64,000 nt of DNA from Idiomarina aquatica (lineage in GTDB: Bacteria > Pseudomonadota > Gammaproteobacteria > Enterobacterales > Alteromonadaceae), in contig NZ_SNXI01000008.1 in NCBI RefSeq assembly GCF_004362895.1, positions 1 to 64,000 on the forward strand, given 5' to 3'. This document shows positions 47,474 through 55,066 of this stretch, one piece after another (within the stretch, counting starts at the first letter, position 1; each line of letters opens with the position of its first letter). Both the position numbers and the translations under genes were made by a program. Under the pieces are notes generated by a model that was not told where the DNA came from, ran no database searches, and worked only from the letters and a program-made list of their open reading frames with translations.

Positions 47474-47499
47474 GCAAAAGGGTGGCAAGCCACCCTTAT
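47474..47499 (-). terminator. Terminator of the petABC operon
   Basis: Stem AAGGGTGGC / GCCACCCTT (47478-47486 and 47489-47497) followed on the minus strand by TTTTGCC, 24 bases past the petC stop. Confidence 0.8.
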
Positions 47500-47522
47500 A
47501 AACCATTACTCAACGTGCCGAA

Positions 47523-48257
47523 TTACTTAAGATCTCGCCAGAACTCTTTCTTCAACAGCCAAGCTAAAATGGTGAATACCAATAGGAAACCAAAAGCAAA
47601 CCAACCCATACGGCGTTGCTCCAGTAACATCGGTTCACCCATATAAACTAAGAACGAAGTCAGATCGAGCATCGCTTGATCGTATTCGCTTTCAGTTAAT
47701 CGACCCGTGCCGTCAGCCTGTATGCCGGCGTACACTTGTTTCATTTCACCATCAATACGGCGTTCTTCGTAAGTCTCTGCAGGCATGCCCTGCAATTCTT
47801 CCAATACGTGTGGCATGCCGACGTTAGGAAAAACGGCGTTGTTAACGCCAAACGGACGACTATCATCTTTATAGAACGAACGTAGATAGGTGTAGATCCA
47901 ATCTGCTCCGCGAACACGCGCAACGTTAGTCAAATCCGGTGGTGGATTACCAAACCAGTTGCCTGCAGCCTCCGGCGACATATTGATAGTGATCAAGTCA
48001 CCCGCTTTGTCTCCGGTAAACTGCAAATACTTTTCGCCTAACTCTTGCGGGATTTCCAAATCACTAAACATACGGTTATAACGCGCATATTCCAGTGAGT
48101 GGCAGCCCAGGCAATAGTTCATGTACAACTGCGCACCGCGTTGAAGCGAAGCCTTATCGTGCAAATCTACTTTTGCTTCGTCTAACGGTACAGTTGGTCC
48201 CGCCGCAAACGTTAGCGACGGAATCAAGGTGATAAGAGCGATTAACAGTTTTTTCAT
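47523..48257 (-). CDS. petC: Ubiquinol-cytochrome c reductase, cytochrome c1
   Basis: Heme c subunit of the bc1 complex. Signal peptide MKKLLIALITLIPSLTFA, covalent heme site Cys49-Leu-Gly-Cys52-His53, a likely Met ligand in ITINMSPEAAGNW, and a C-terminal membrane anchor (MGWFAFGFLLVFTILAWLLKKEFW, partly quoted). 244 aa. Last gene of petABC; its start shares one base with the petB stop. Confidence 0.97.
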   Translation of the reverse strand: MKKLLIALITLIPSLTFAAGPTVPLDEAKVDLHDKASLQRGAQLYMNYCLGCHSLEYARYNRMFSDLEIPQELGEKYLQFTGDKAGDLITINMSPEAAGNWFGNPPPDLTNVARVRGADWIYTYLRSFYKDDSRPFGVNNAVFPNVGMPHVLEELQGMPAETYEERRIDGEMKQVYAGIQADGTGRLTESEYDQAMLDLTSFLVYMGEPMLLEQRRMGWFAFGFLLVFTILAWLLKKEFWRDLK

Positions 48258-49522
48258 TATGACGTCACCCTTTCTGGTACCGGTTTCGTTTTCTCGCGTC
48301 GACTGTAAAAGAACAGGAACACGAAGAAGGCGAAATACAGGAATGTGAAGATTTGCGCAAACAACGTTGCCACCGGCGTCGCTGGTTGAGTACCTAAGTA
48401 TCCCAGCACCACAAAACTGATCACAAAGTTAACCAAGTTCAATTTGTGGAACATCGAACGATAACGAATCGAACGTACCTTGCCGCGGTCAATCCATGGT
48501 AGTAACGCAAGCAACACGATGGCCGCGAACATCAGGATAACGCCCAGCAGCTTGTCCGGCACCGCACGCAGAATTGCATAGAACGGCGTGAAGTACCATA
48601 CAGGTGCAATATGCTGCGGTGTCTTCAACGGATTCGCTGGTTCAAAGTTCGGCGGCTCAAGGAAGAACCCGCCCATCTCCGGATTAAAGAAAATCACGTA
48701 GCAGAAGAAGAACAGGAAGATACCAATACCGATCAGGTCCTTAACGATGTAGTAAGGATAGAAAGGAATCGCATCGACGATGTCGTACTTCTTGGTAAAC
48801 CGTTCGTGGAACTTAAATTTAGGTTTTTCTTCGTCCGGCACCGAGCCTTTTGGTTTCTTAATCGCGACACCATCAGGGTTGTTAGAACCAACCTCATGCA
48901 ACGCAATAATGTGCAGAAATACCAAAATAACCAGAACCAACGGCAATGCAATAACGTGTAGAGCGAAGAAGCGGTTCAGAGTCGCTCCCGAGATAACATA
49001 GTCACCACGAATCCACAGTGTCAGATCGTCGCCAATAACAGGAATCGCACCGAACAGGGAGATAATAACCTGAGCACCCCAGTAAGACATTTGTCCCCAA
49101 GGCAACAGGTAGCCCATGAAGGCTTCTGCCATCAGTACCAGGAAGATAAACATACCGAACAACCACAGTAACTCTCGTGGTTTCTGGTAAGAGCCATACA
49201 TCATCCCGCGGAACATGTGCAGATAAACCACCACGAAGAACGCAGACGCCCCGGTGGAATGCATGTAACGGAGTAACCAACCGTACTCAACGTCACGCAT
49301 GATGTATTCTACCGATGCAAAGGCGCCTTCAGCACTTGGCACGTAGTTCATGGTAAGCCAAACACCTGTCAGAATTTGGTTTACTAACACCAACATCGCC
49401 AGCACACCAAAGATGTACCACATGTTGAAGTTTTTCGGCGCAGGATACTGAGCAAGGTGGATATTCCACGTCTTGGTCATCGGGATGCGTTCGTCCATCC
49501 ACTGTATAAATTTGTTAGCCAT
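48257..49522 (-). CDS. petB: Ubiquinol-cytochrome c reductase, cytochrome b
   Basis: Membrane subunit with two b hemes and both quinone sites. Features: GWLLRYMHSTGASAFFVVVY with heme His, HMFRGMMYGSYQKPRE, MAEAFMGYLLPWGQMSYWGA, RFFALHVIALPLVLV with the second heme pair, and the Qo-site motif PPNFEPANPLKTPQHIAPVWYF (split here: PPNFEPANP, TPQHIAPVWYF). 421 aa with eight or nine membrane spans. Between petA and petC. Confidence 0.98.
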   Translation of the reverse strand: MANKFIQWMDERIPMTKTWNIHLAQYPAPKNFNMWYIFGVLAMLVLVNQILTGVWLTMNYVPSAEGAFASVEYIMRDVEYGWLLRYMHSTGASAFFVVVYLHMFRGMMYGSYQKPRELLWLFGMFIFLVLMAEAFMGYLLPWGQMSYWGAQVIISLFGAIPVIGDDLTLWIRGDYVISGATLNRFFALHVIALPLVLVILVFLHIIALHEVGSNNPDGVAIKKPKGSVPDEEKPKFKFHERFTKKYDIVDAIPFYPYYIVKDLIGIGIFLFFFCYVIFFNPEMGGFFLEPPNFEPANPLKTPQHIAPVWYFTPFYAILRAVPDKLLGVILMFAAIVLLALLPWIDRGKVRSIRYRSMFHKLNLVNFVISFVVLGYLGTQPATPVATLFAQIFTFLYFAFFVFLFFYSRREKTKPVPERVTS

Positions 49523-50112
49523 TACGCTTGCCCCTTCTCTTCGCCAACTAAGATGGTGTTGTCATCTACGTAGTAATGAGGCGGAACCACCAGGTTCAAT
49601 GGTGCTGGTACGCTTTGGAATACACGGCCGGCGATATCGAACTTGGAGCCATGACACGGGCAAAAGAACCCTGACGCAACGCCTTCGACGTGCTCGCCCA
49701 TACCGCTTTGATAATAAGTCGGCGAACAACCCAAGTGCGTACAAATACCAACGGCAACAAAGAATTCTTCTTTGATGGCACGGTATTTATTAGCAGCGTA
49801 TGAAGGCTGCTGTGGTTCTTGCGAATCAGGATCGCGTAAGCGGTCTGCGATGCCATCAAGTTCTTTCAGCATCTCAGGCGTACGACGTACGACCCAAACA
49901 GGTTTGCCTCGCCATTTAACACGGATCATCTGACCCGGCTCGGCCTTCGCGATGTTTACTTCAACCGGCGCTCCGGCGTTTTTGGCTCTCGCACTAGGGT
50001 TCCAGGAAGCAATAAAAGGAACGGCAACTGCCACCGCTCCAGCTCCACCGACAACCCCCGTCGCGACCGTCAAAAAACGACGGCGGCCTTTATCTACAGG
50101 CGCATTGCTCAT
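49522..50112 (-). CDS. petA: Ubiquinol-cytochrome c reductase, Rieske iron-sulfur subunit
   Basis: 2Fe-2S subunit that takes electrons from ubiquinol. Twin-arginine signal GRRRFLTVATG with an uncleaved membrane anchor, then the Rieske domain with Cys124-Thr-His126, Cys129, and Cys151-Pro-Cys153-His154-Gly; Cys129 and Cys153 form the expected disulfide. 196 aa. First gene of petABC; a sigma-70 promoter lies about 105 bases upstream. Confidence 0.98.
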   Translation of the reverse strand: MSNAPVDKGRRRFLTVATGVVGGAGAVAVAVPFIASWNPSARAKNAGAPVEVNIAKAEPGQMIRVKWRGKPVWVVRRTPEMLKELDGIADRLRDPDSQEPQQPSYAANKYRAIKEEFFVAVGICTHLGCSPTYYQSGMGEHVEGVASGFFCPCHGSKFDIAGRVFQSVPAPLNLVVPPHYYVDDNTILVGEEKGQA

Positions 50113-50213
50113 CCATTTATTCTCCAGTTTTGGACGCTCCGCGGTGCATCGCCGCGAAGTCGGGAATTAGCTGCTGCGTTATCCGCCATACGGATTACAA
50201 AAAATGCCTTAGA

Positions 50214-50242
50214 ATGATAAAGAAAACCCACAAAATTTACAA
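50214..50242 (-). promoter_or_regulatory. Putative petABC promoter
   Basis: TTGTAA (50237-50242), a 17-base spacer and TATCAT (50214-50219) on the minus strand, about 105 bases upstream of petA. It lies downstream of both cruciform repeats, so those would not be part of a petA mRNA starting here. Confidence 0.6.
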
Positions 50243-50287
50243 GACAAAAGGCGGGGCACGCCGTTGTTTATAGATTGCGTTAAGCGC

Positions 50288-50459
50288 AACGAAGCACCTG
50301 CAACAGGAAAACGCTTTTATTCGGCCTCGAGGGGGTCTGGGTCAGGAACCGCTCCAAGCACGTCCGTGTGGCTTGTGTCCGGGCATCCATGCCCTCCCAC
50401 ATTCCTGCCCCAGACCCCCTCGAGGCCAAATAGCGTTTCCCTGTTGCAGGCGCTTCGTT
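50288..50459 (-). repeat. Large cruciform repeat, element 1 (twin GGA-loop core)
   Basis: Two arms of about 60 bases (50288-50348 and 50402-50459) are inverted copies with only a few mismatches and one 3-base indel; they include CTGCAACAGG, CCTCGAGGGGGTCTGGG and CAGGAA. They enclose a 53-base core that, on the minus strand, matches the core of element 2. Arm sequences of the two elements are unrelated, so only the core is shared. Open frames over this element are by-products of the palindrome. Confidence 0.85.
50349..50401 (-). ncRNA. TwoAYGGAY-like structured core of element 1
   Basis: Read on the minus strand: hairpin 1 is GGGC-ATGGAT-GCCC (50381-50394); hairpin 2 is CAAG-C-CAC-ACGGAC-GTG-CTTG with loop at 50362-50367. 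Both 6-base loops fit AYGGAY exactly, and the flanking arms would close a three-way junction. This is the layout of the published TwoAYGGAY candidate RNA motif as I remember it. Its function is unknown. GGA in a hairpin loop is also the recognition feature of CsrA/RsmA. Confidence 0.7.
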
Positions 50460-50554
50460 ACGCAAAGCTCATACCCCATTAAAACTTTTGTACATTAATC
50501 ATACTAACGAAAATTGTCGATGCCTTTGGTGTAAAGTTATCAGCGTTTGGTGGT

Positions 50555-50707
50555 GCGGTCACACCGGTGCCGCTTGGTGTGACGCTACCCCGTCAGGCGG
50601 GGGTGTTGGAGGCCATGGATGGCCGGAAACAAGCCTACAGGGACGTACTTGTGGCGTCCCCCGACTGACGGGGTAGCGTTACATCAAAAAGGCAACGGTG
50701 TAATCGC
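50555..50707 (+). repeat. Large cruciform repeat, element 2 (twin GGA-loop core)
   Basis: Arms at about 50555-50604 and 50656-50707 are inverted copies (roughly four of five bases paired; GACGCTACCCCGTCAGGCGG on the left is the best-matched part). They enclose a core at 50607-50657 in the opposite orientation to element 1. The arms differ completely in sequence from those of element 1. Confidence 0.85.
50607..50657 (+). ncRNA. TwoAYGGAY-like structured core of element 2
   Basis: Hairpin 1 is GGCC-ATGGAT-GGCC (50611-50624). Hairpin 2 is CAAG-CC-TAC-AGGGAC-GTA-CTTG (50630-50651), loop 50639-50644. Compared with element 1, stem changes are compensated (GGGC/GCCC to GGCC/GGCC; CAC/GTG to TAC/GTA), while loop and linker (CCGGA-ACAAGC) are kept. 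The second hairpin reads TACAGGGACGT, one base away from the selected CsrA target UACARGGAUGU. Confidence 0.68.
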
Positions 50708-50723
50708 CTCGCCAAGCCGGTTC

Positions 50724-50748
50724 CCTTCGCGCCAAAGGCGCGAGCTAC
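50724..50748 (-). repeat. REP-like hairpin with GTAG foot, copy 2
   Basis: On the minus strand GTAG (50745-50748) leads into TCGCGCC-TTT-GGCGCGA. Compared with copy 1 at 5793-5816 the head GTAGCTCG is the same and the T-A stem pair is replaced by C-G, a compensated change. It sits between element 2 and the rpsI terminator. Confidence 0.55.
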
Positions 50749-50754
50749 GGCCAT

Positions 50755-50781
50755 AAAAAAACCCGGCGATGCCGGGTTTTT
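50755..50781 (-). terminator. Terminator of rplM-rpsI
   Basis: Stem AACCCGGC / GCCGGGTT (6 GC pairs plus A-T pairs, 50760-50778) with A-run on one side and T-run on the other; on the minus strand TTTTTTTATGG follows. It lies about 20 bases past the rpsI stop and could also act on the plus strand. Confidence 0.92.
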
Positions 50782-50802
50782 GATACAGTTTGGAAGCGGG
50801 AA

Positions 50803-51195
50803 TTAACGCTTCGAGAACTGTGGACGCTTACGTGCTTTGTGTAAGCCGATTTTCTTACGTTCAACCTGACGAGCGTCACGCGTAACGTAGCCTTCTTTAC
50901 GTAGAGGACCACGGAATGTTTCGTCGTACTGCATCAAGGCACGGGTGATACCGTGACGGATTGCGCCCGCCTGACCGGTAGTACCACCACCACTTACAGT
51001 GATGTACAGGTCGAATTTTTCAGTCATTTCTACTGCTTCTAATGGCTGACGAACAACCATTTGTGCAGTTTCACGACCAAAGTATTCGCCTAGTTCACGG
51101 TTGTTGATTTGGATGTTGCCGCTACCCGGACGCAAGAAAACGCGAGCCGTTGAGTTTTTGCGGCGACCAGTACCGTAGTATTGATTATCTGCCAT
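50803..51195 (-). CDS. rpsI: 30S ribosomal protein S9
   Basis: Ribosomal protein with the conserved [19 protein letters not shown] start (partly quoted), [18 protein letters not shown] and the basic tail [11 protein letters not shown] that reaches the P-site tRNA. 130 aa as in E. coli. Cotranscribed with rplM, 15 bases downstream. Confidence 0.99.
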   Translation of the reverse strand: MADNQYYGTGRRKNSTARVFLRPGSGNIQINNRELGEYFGRETAQMVVRQPLEAVEMTEKFDLYITVSGGGTTGQAGAIRHGITRALMQYDETFRGPLRKEGYVTRDARQVERKKIGLHKARKRPQFSKR

Positions 51196-51210
51196 AGTAT
51201 TCTTGCTCCG

Positions 51211-51639
51211 TTAAATATCCAGTTGTTTCGGTTGTTGAGCAGTATGGTTATGCTCAGCACCTGCGTACACTTTCAGTTTACGGAACATGGCACGGCCTAG
51301 TGGTCCACGAGGCAACATACCTTTAACCGCTTTCTGAATGACCATTTCTGGTTTCTTAGCAATCAGCTTTTCGAAGCTGATTGATTTGATACCACCCGGA
51401 AATCCAGTGTGCGAGTAGTACATCTTGTCCTGAGCTTTGTTACCGGTTACGGCAACTTTCTCGGCGTTAACAACAACGATGTAATCGCCAGTGTCAACGT
51501 GCGGAGTATACTCAGCTTTATGCTTGCCGCGCAGGCGACGAGCGATTTCGGTAGCTAAACGACCTAAAGTTTTACCTTCTGCGTCTACTACATACCAGTC
51601 GCGTTTTACCGTTTCTGGCTTTGCTACAAATGTTTTCAT
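51211..51639 (-). CDS. rplM: 50S ribosomal protein L13
   Basis: Ribosomal protein with [37 protein letters not shown] (in part), [31 protein letters not shown] and HNHTAQQPK. 142 aa as in E. coli. First gene of the rplM-rpsI operon, which in E. coli is regulated by L13 itself through the mRNA leader. Confidence 0.99.
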   Translation of the reverse strand: MKTFVAKPETVKRDWYVVDAEGKTLGRLATEIARRLRGKHKAEYTPHVDTGDYIVVVNAEKVAVTGNKAQDKMYYSHTGFPGGIKSISFEKLIAKKPEMVIQKAVKGMLPRGPLGRAMFRKLKVYAGAEHNHTAQQPKQLDI

Positions 51640-51799
51640 GAGTTTAAAACCTAAATCAAAAAGTTCACGGACAGTAATTCCGGGCTTCCCCGCGAATCAC
51701 AACAGTAAAATAACGAATAAAATCATTAAGTTACTTGCTGCAACCATTGGTTAAACAAAATTAACACAATGGACTGTAACGTGGGCTGCGCGGATTATA
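51640..51799 (-). promoter_or_regulatory. rplM promoter and leader
   Basis: TATAAT (51794-51799, minus strand) followed by GC-rich CCGCGCAGC is a strong -10 with the discriminator typical of ribosomal genes; no good -35 is seen. It implies an untranslated leader of about 145 bases before rplM, long enough to hold an L13 autoregulatory site, though I cannot identify the fold. Confidence 0.6.
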
Positions 51800-51845
51800 G
51801 GAAAAATGGCAGTAAAGATCACGTCTTTTTTGCAGAAACTTTAAC

Positions 51846-52955
51846 CTATGCCTTGTGCTCTTCCGCCAAATATTGCTGACTTTGCATTTCTTGTAAGCGA
51901 CTGACACAGCGTTTAAATTCAAAACTCAACTGCCCTTCGGTATAAAGCTGTTCAATGGGCACAGCTGCTGACAGAATAAGCTTTACTTTACGTTCGTAAA
52001 ACTCATCAACCAATGCAATAAACCGCCGTGCGATATCGTCATTACCGCGCCCCATCTGTTCGACGTTACTGATAAGAACGGCATGATAAAGTTGACTGAT
52101 TTCCATATAGTCGTTTTGTGACCGTGCAGTTTTGCAAATGGCACTAAAATCAAAAAACACAACGTCATCACTGACCGCACGCACAGCAATATCTCTGCCG
52201 AGGATATCGATAGTGGTCTCGTCATAGGCTTGTTTGTTTTCCGGGGCCAGTTGCGCGAAATACTCAATTAAATTTTTATCCGCCTGTTGATCGAGTGGCG
52301 AATGAAATATTTCAGCCTTACTTAAGGTACGCAAGCGATAATCAACACCACTATCAACGTTAATCACGCGACAATTTTCTTTAATCCGCTCAATCGCCGG
52401 TATAAAACGCTCACGTTGCAGTCCATTTTTGTAAAGATCATCAGGTACAATGTTAGACGTTGCCACCAGCACCACGTTGCGTTCAAATAAATACTCAAAC
52501 AGCTTACCCAGCAACATAGCATCGGTAATATCCTGCACGAAAAATTCATCAAAACAGATAATCTGCGCTTGCTTGGCGATCCGTTCAGCGATGATCTCTA
52601 GCGGGTCTGACTGGTCTTTCAGGGTTTTCAATTCGCCGTGAACGCGGTGCATAAAACGGTGAAAATGCACTCGCCACTTGCGTTCAAGCGGCAACGCCTC
52701 AAAAAACGTATCCACCAGATAGGTTTTACCGCGACCGACGCCCCCCCAAAAATACAAACCTTTCGGTGGTTTCGGCGTTGAACTAAACAGCCGCTTCCAG
52801 AATGGCTGCTGCAACTGACGTTGATACATAACGAGTTGCTGGTAGAGGGTTTCTAATTGCTCAACCGCATGCGCTTGCGCCTCGTCATAACTAAAACCCG
52901 CTTGTTGCAGGTCTTTTTCATACTGCTGTTGGGGACTTAAGCCACGCGTTGTCAC
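51846..52955 (-). CDS. zapE: Cell division ATPase ZapE
   Basis: AFG1-family P-loop ATPase associated with FtsZ ring stability under stress in E. coli. Walker A GGVGRGKTYLVDTF, Walker B IICFDEFFVQDITDA, VLVATSNIVPDDLYKNGLQRE (partly quoted), RFIPAIERI, DVVFFDFSAIC and the C-terminal RRFIALVDEFYERKVKLILSA. 369 aa. It lies upstream of rplM in the same direction and diverges from zapG, as in E. coli (yhcM-yhcB). Confidence 0.96.
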   Translation of the reverse strand: MTTRGLSPQQQYEKDLQQAGFSYDEAQAHAVEQLETLYQQLVMYQRQLQQPFWKRLFSSTPKPPKGLYFWGGVGRGKTYLVDTFFEALPLERKWRVHFHRFMHRVHGELKTLKDQSDPLEIIAERIAKQAQIICFDEFFVQDITDAMLLGKLFEYLFERNVVLVATSNIVPDDLYKNGLQRERFIPAIERIKENCRVINVDSGVDYRLRTLSKAEIFHSPLDQQADKNLIEYFAQLAPENKQAYDETTIDILGRDIAVRAVSDDVVFFDFSAICKTARSQNDYMEISQLYHAVLISNVEQMGRGNDDIARRFIALVDEFYERKVKLILSAAVPIEQLYTEGQLSFEFKRCVSRLQEMQSQQYLAEEHKA

Positions 52956-53080
52956 TACCTGTTACCCTCAGATCGGATTACCCATAAACGTGCAGATAGT
53001 TTATCATGATGCTAAGTTTGAGCAATCAGCCGCTATTGATACGATGCGGTTGTGGTTAAGTCACCATTCAGGAGTGAGTA

Positions 53081-53539
53081 ATGAGTTGGATTATTGGTGT
53101 GCTGTTAGTAATAGCGGGTGCAATACTCGGCTTTTTTGTGGCTAAATTTTGGCTGTCCGGCGGCACCTCAGGTGATTTAGAAAGTCAGGTTGAACAAAGC
53201 CAGAAGCAATTAGCAGACTACAAACGTGAAGTTGCTGAGCACTTCGCAACAGCTAATGCACTAGTCGAGCAGCTTGCTGACACACAGGACAAACTGCACA
53301 ACTACCTACAACAAAGCGCCGACTTACTGCAACAAAACGGTGGTCAGGACGACTTACCGTTTTTTTCCGAAGATACTTTACGGCAGCTGCGAGTGGCCAA
53401 CACCGTGAATAAAGATTACCGTTCAGGGCAAACTGACGACGCCTCGCAGCAGGCGCCGCGTGATTACACCGAACAGCGCAGTGGGCTTTTTGAGAGCAAC
53501 AAGGGCCGGGACGAGGATAATAGCTCAAAAACATCTTGA
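53081..53539 (+). CDS. zapG: Division-associated protein ZapG (YhcB, DUF1043)
   Basis: Inner-membrane protein that links cell wall growth and division. One N-terminal transmembrane segment (WIIGVLLVIAGAILGFFVA), then a coiled coil (DLESQVEQSQKQLADYKREV, HFATANALVEQLADTQDKL in part), and the conserved tail PRDYTEQRSGLFES. 152 aa. A GGAG ribosome site precedes the start. Neighbours zapE and degQ match the E. coli order. Confidence 0.92.
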   Translation: MSWIIGVLLVIAGAILGFFVAKFWLSGGTSGDLESQVEQSQKQLADYKREVAEHFATANALVEQLADTQDKLHNYLQQSADLLQQNGGQDDLPFFSEDTLRQLRVANTVNKDYRSGQTDDASQQAPRDYTEQRSGLFESNKGRDEDNSSKTS

Positions 53540-53553
53540 AACATTTTTAAGGT

Positions 53554-53581
53554 GAACTCATATAAAGAGTTAACAGTCTGA
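53554..53581 (+). promoter_or_regulatory. Sigma-E-like promoter upstream of degQ
   Basis: GAACTC (53554-53559), a 17-base spacer and TCTGA (53577-53581) resemble the RpoE consensus GGAACTT-N15-19-TCTGA. It sits 15 bases after the zapG stop and 43 bases before the degQ start. DegP-type proteases are classic sigma-E targets, which makes the match more credible. Confidence 0.6.
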
Positions 53582-53624
53582 ACCTGCAAGTTGTAATCCC
53601 CTGTTACTTGGAGAAAAAAGTAAT

Positions 53625-54983
53625 ATGAACAAATTGTTGACTCTTTTTGCTGCTTCACTTTTAGTCATTACCAGTGCCTCGAGCAACGCACAGGTAAGCA
53701 TTCCATTTTTCGGCGACAGCGACGAGACCCCTACACTCGCTCCAATGCTGGAGGAAGTGACGCCGGCTGTGGTTAATATTTCGGTTAAAGGCAAACGTGA
53801 AGTCCGCCAGCGTATGCCGGATGCGTTGCGTTTTTTCTTCGGCCCCAACGCCCCGCGCGAGCAAGTACGTGAACGCCCCTTTCAAGGCTTAGGTTCCGGC
53901 GTCATTATTGACGCAGAAAAAGGTTATGTGGTTACCAATAACCATGTCATCGACGACGCCACAGAAATCTTAGTTACATTAAAAGATGGACGCGAGTTTG
54001 ACGCCGAGGTCATCGGCACTGACGAGCGCTCAGACATTGCACTAATTAAGATTAAGAATGGTGAAAACCTGACTGATATCGAGATTGGCCAGTCTTCTGA
54101 CCTGCGCGTTGGCGATTTTGTCGTTGCGATTGGCAACCCGTTCGGGTTGGGTCAAACCGTTACCTCAGGCATTGTCAGCGCGCTCGGACGCAGTGGTCTG
54201 GGTATTGAAGAGTTAGAAAACTTTATCCAAACGGATGCAGCCATTAACAGCGGTAATTCAGGCGGCGCATTGGTCACCCTGGATGGTCAGTTGGTCGGTA
54301 TTAATACTGCCATCCTGGGTCCAAATGGCGGCAACATTGGTATTGGTTTCGCTATTCCTTCGGATATGATGAATAACCTGGTACTTCAGCTAATTGAATT
54401 TGGCGAAGTTCGTCGCGGCGTACTGGGTATTCGTGGTCACGACTTAACCCACGACATCGCTCAGGCTCTGAATATCGACGCCAGTAATGGCGCGTTCGTT
54501 GCCGAGTCTATTCCGGGCGGTTCAGCCGACGAGGCCGGAATCAAATCCGGTGATGTTATTTTGTCGGTCAATGGTTCAGCTATAGCCTCTTTTTCGGAGT
54601 TGCGCGCGCTTGTTAGCAGCATGGGACAAGGCAAAACCATTACCCTGGGCGTAGTTCGCGATGGCGAAAGCATGGAAATTGACGTTACGCTGGGTTCACA
54701 GGATGTCGAGGTTACAGCTTCTTCAATACATCCGGCTCTGGAAGGCGCTACACTAGCTGTATCCAGTGACCCTACTGGTATCGAAATCACGCAGCTTGAG
54801 GACGGTTCACCAGCAGCTCGGGTAGGTCTTGAAGAAGGCGATATTATCCGCGGTGTTAATCGCAGAGCAGTCAGTTCAATGGGCGATTTACGCAGTGTCA
54901 TCGAAGACACCACCGGTGTCGTGGCATTAAATATACAACGCGGTAGTAGCTCGTTATATTTAGTCCTGCGTAACCCGGGTTAA
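53625..54983 (+). CDS. degQ: Periplasmic serine protease DegQ (DegP/HtrA family)
   Basis: Periplasmic protease-chaperone that degrades misfolded envelope proteins. Signal peptide MNKLLTLFAASLLVITSASSNA; trypsin-like domain with catalytic His107 (TNNHVID), Asp137 (ERSDIALI) and Ser212 (GNSGGAL); two PDZ domains follow (about 260-350 with RRGVLGIRGHDL, and about 365-450 with SPAARVGLEEGDIIRGVN). 452 aa. The LA loop is short, as in DegQ rather than DegP. Start has a GGAG ribosome site 11 bases upstream. Confidence 0.95.
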   Translation: MNKLLTLFAASLLVITSASSNAQVSIPFFGDSDETPTLAPMLEEVTPAVVNISVKGKREVRQRMPDALRFFFGPNAPREQVRERPFQGLGSGVIIDAEKGYVVTNNHVIDDATEILVTLKDGREFDAEVIGTDERSDIALIKIKNGENLTDIEIGQSSDLRVGDFVVAIGNPFGLGQTVTSGIVSALGRSGLGIEELENFIQTDAAINSGNSGGALVTLDGQLVGINTAILGPNGGNIGIGFAIPSDMMNNLVLQLIEFGEVRRGVLGIRGHDLTHDIAQALNIDASNGAFVAESIPGGSADEAGIKSGDVILSVNGSAIASFSELRALVSSMGQGKTITLGVVRDGESMEIDVTLGSQDVEVTASSIHPALEGATLAVSSDPTGIEITQLEDGSPAARVGLEEGDIIRGVNRRAVSSMGDLRSVIEDTTGVVALNIQRGSSSLYLVLRNPG

Positions 54984-55012
54984 GATCATTTGACGTAACT
55001 TCAAGCGCTTAC

Positions 55013-55053
55013 AAAAAGGTGACAGCAGTGATAAGCTGATGTCACCTTTTTTT
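55013..55053 (+). terminator. Terminator between degQ and degS
   Basis: AAAAAGGTGACA (55013-55024) pairs with TGTCACCTTTTT (55040-55051) around a 15-base loop, followed by T residues. It separates degQ from degS, whose start lies 14 bases further on, so degS would need read-through or its own promoter. Confidence 0.88.
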
Positions 55054-55066
55054 CAGGAATAATACC

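Noticed and set aside
50264-50482. Open frames of 60-75 codons on both strands over the petA-rpsI gap
   Set aside because: They mirror each other because they lie on the inverted arms of element 1, have no ribosome sites and show repeat-encoded, low-quality peptides.
50288-50707. Integron attC sites as an explanation of the cruciform elements
   Set aside because: I find no GTTRRRY/RYYYAAC core sites at the arm ends, no integrase gene and no gene cassettes between the elements.
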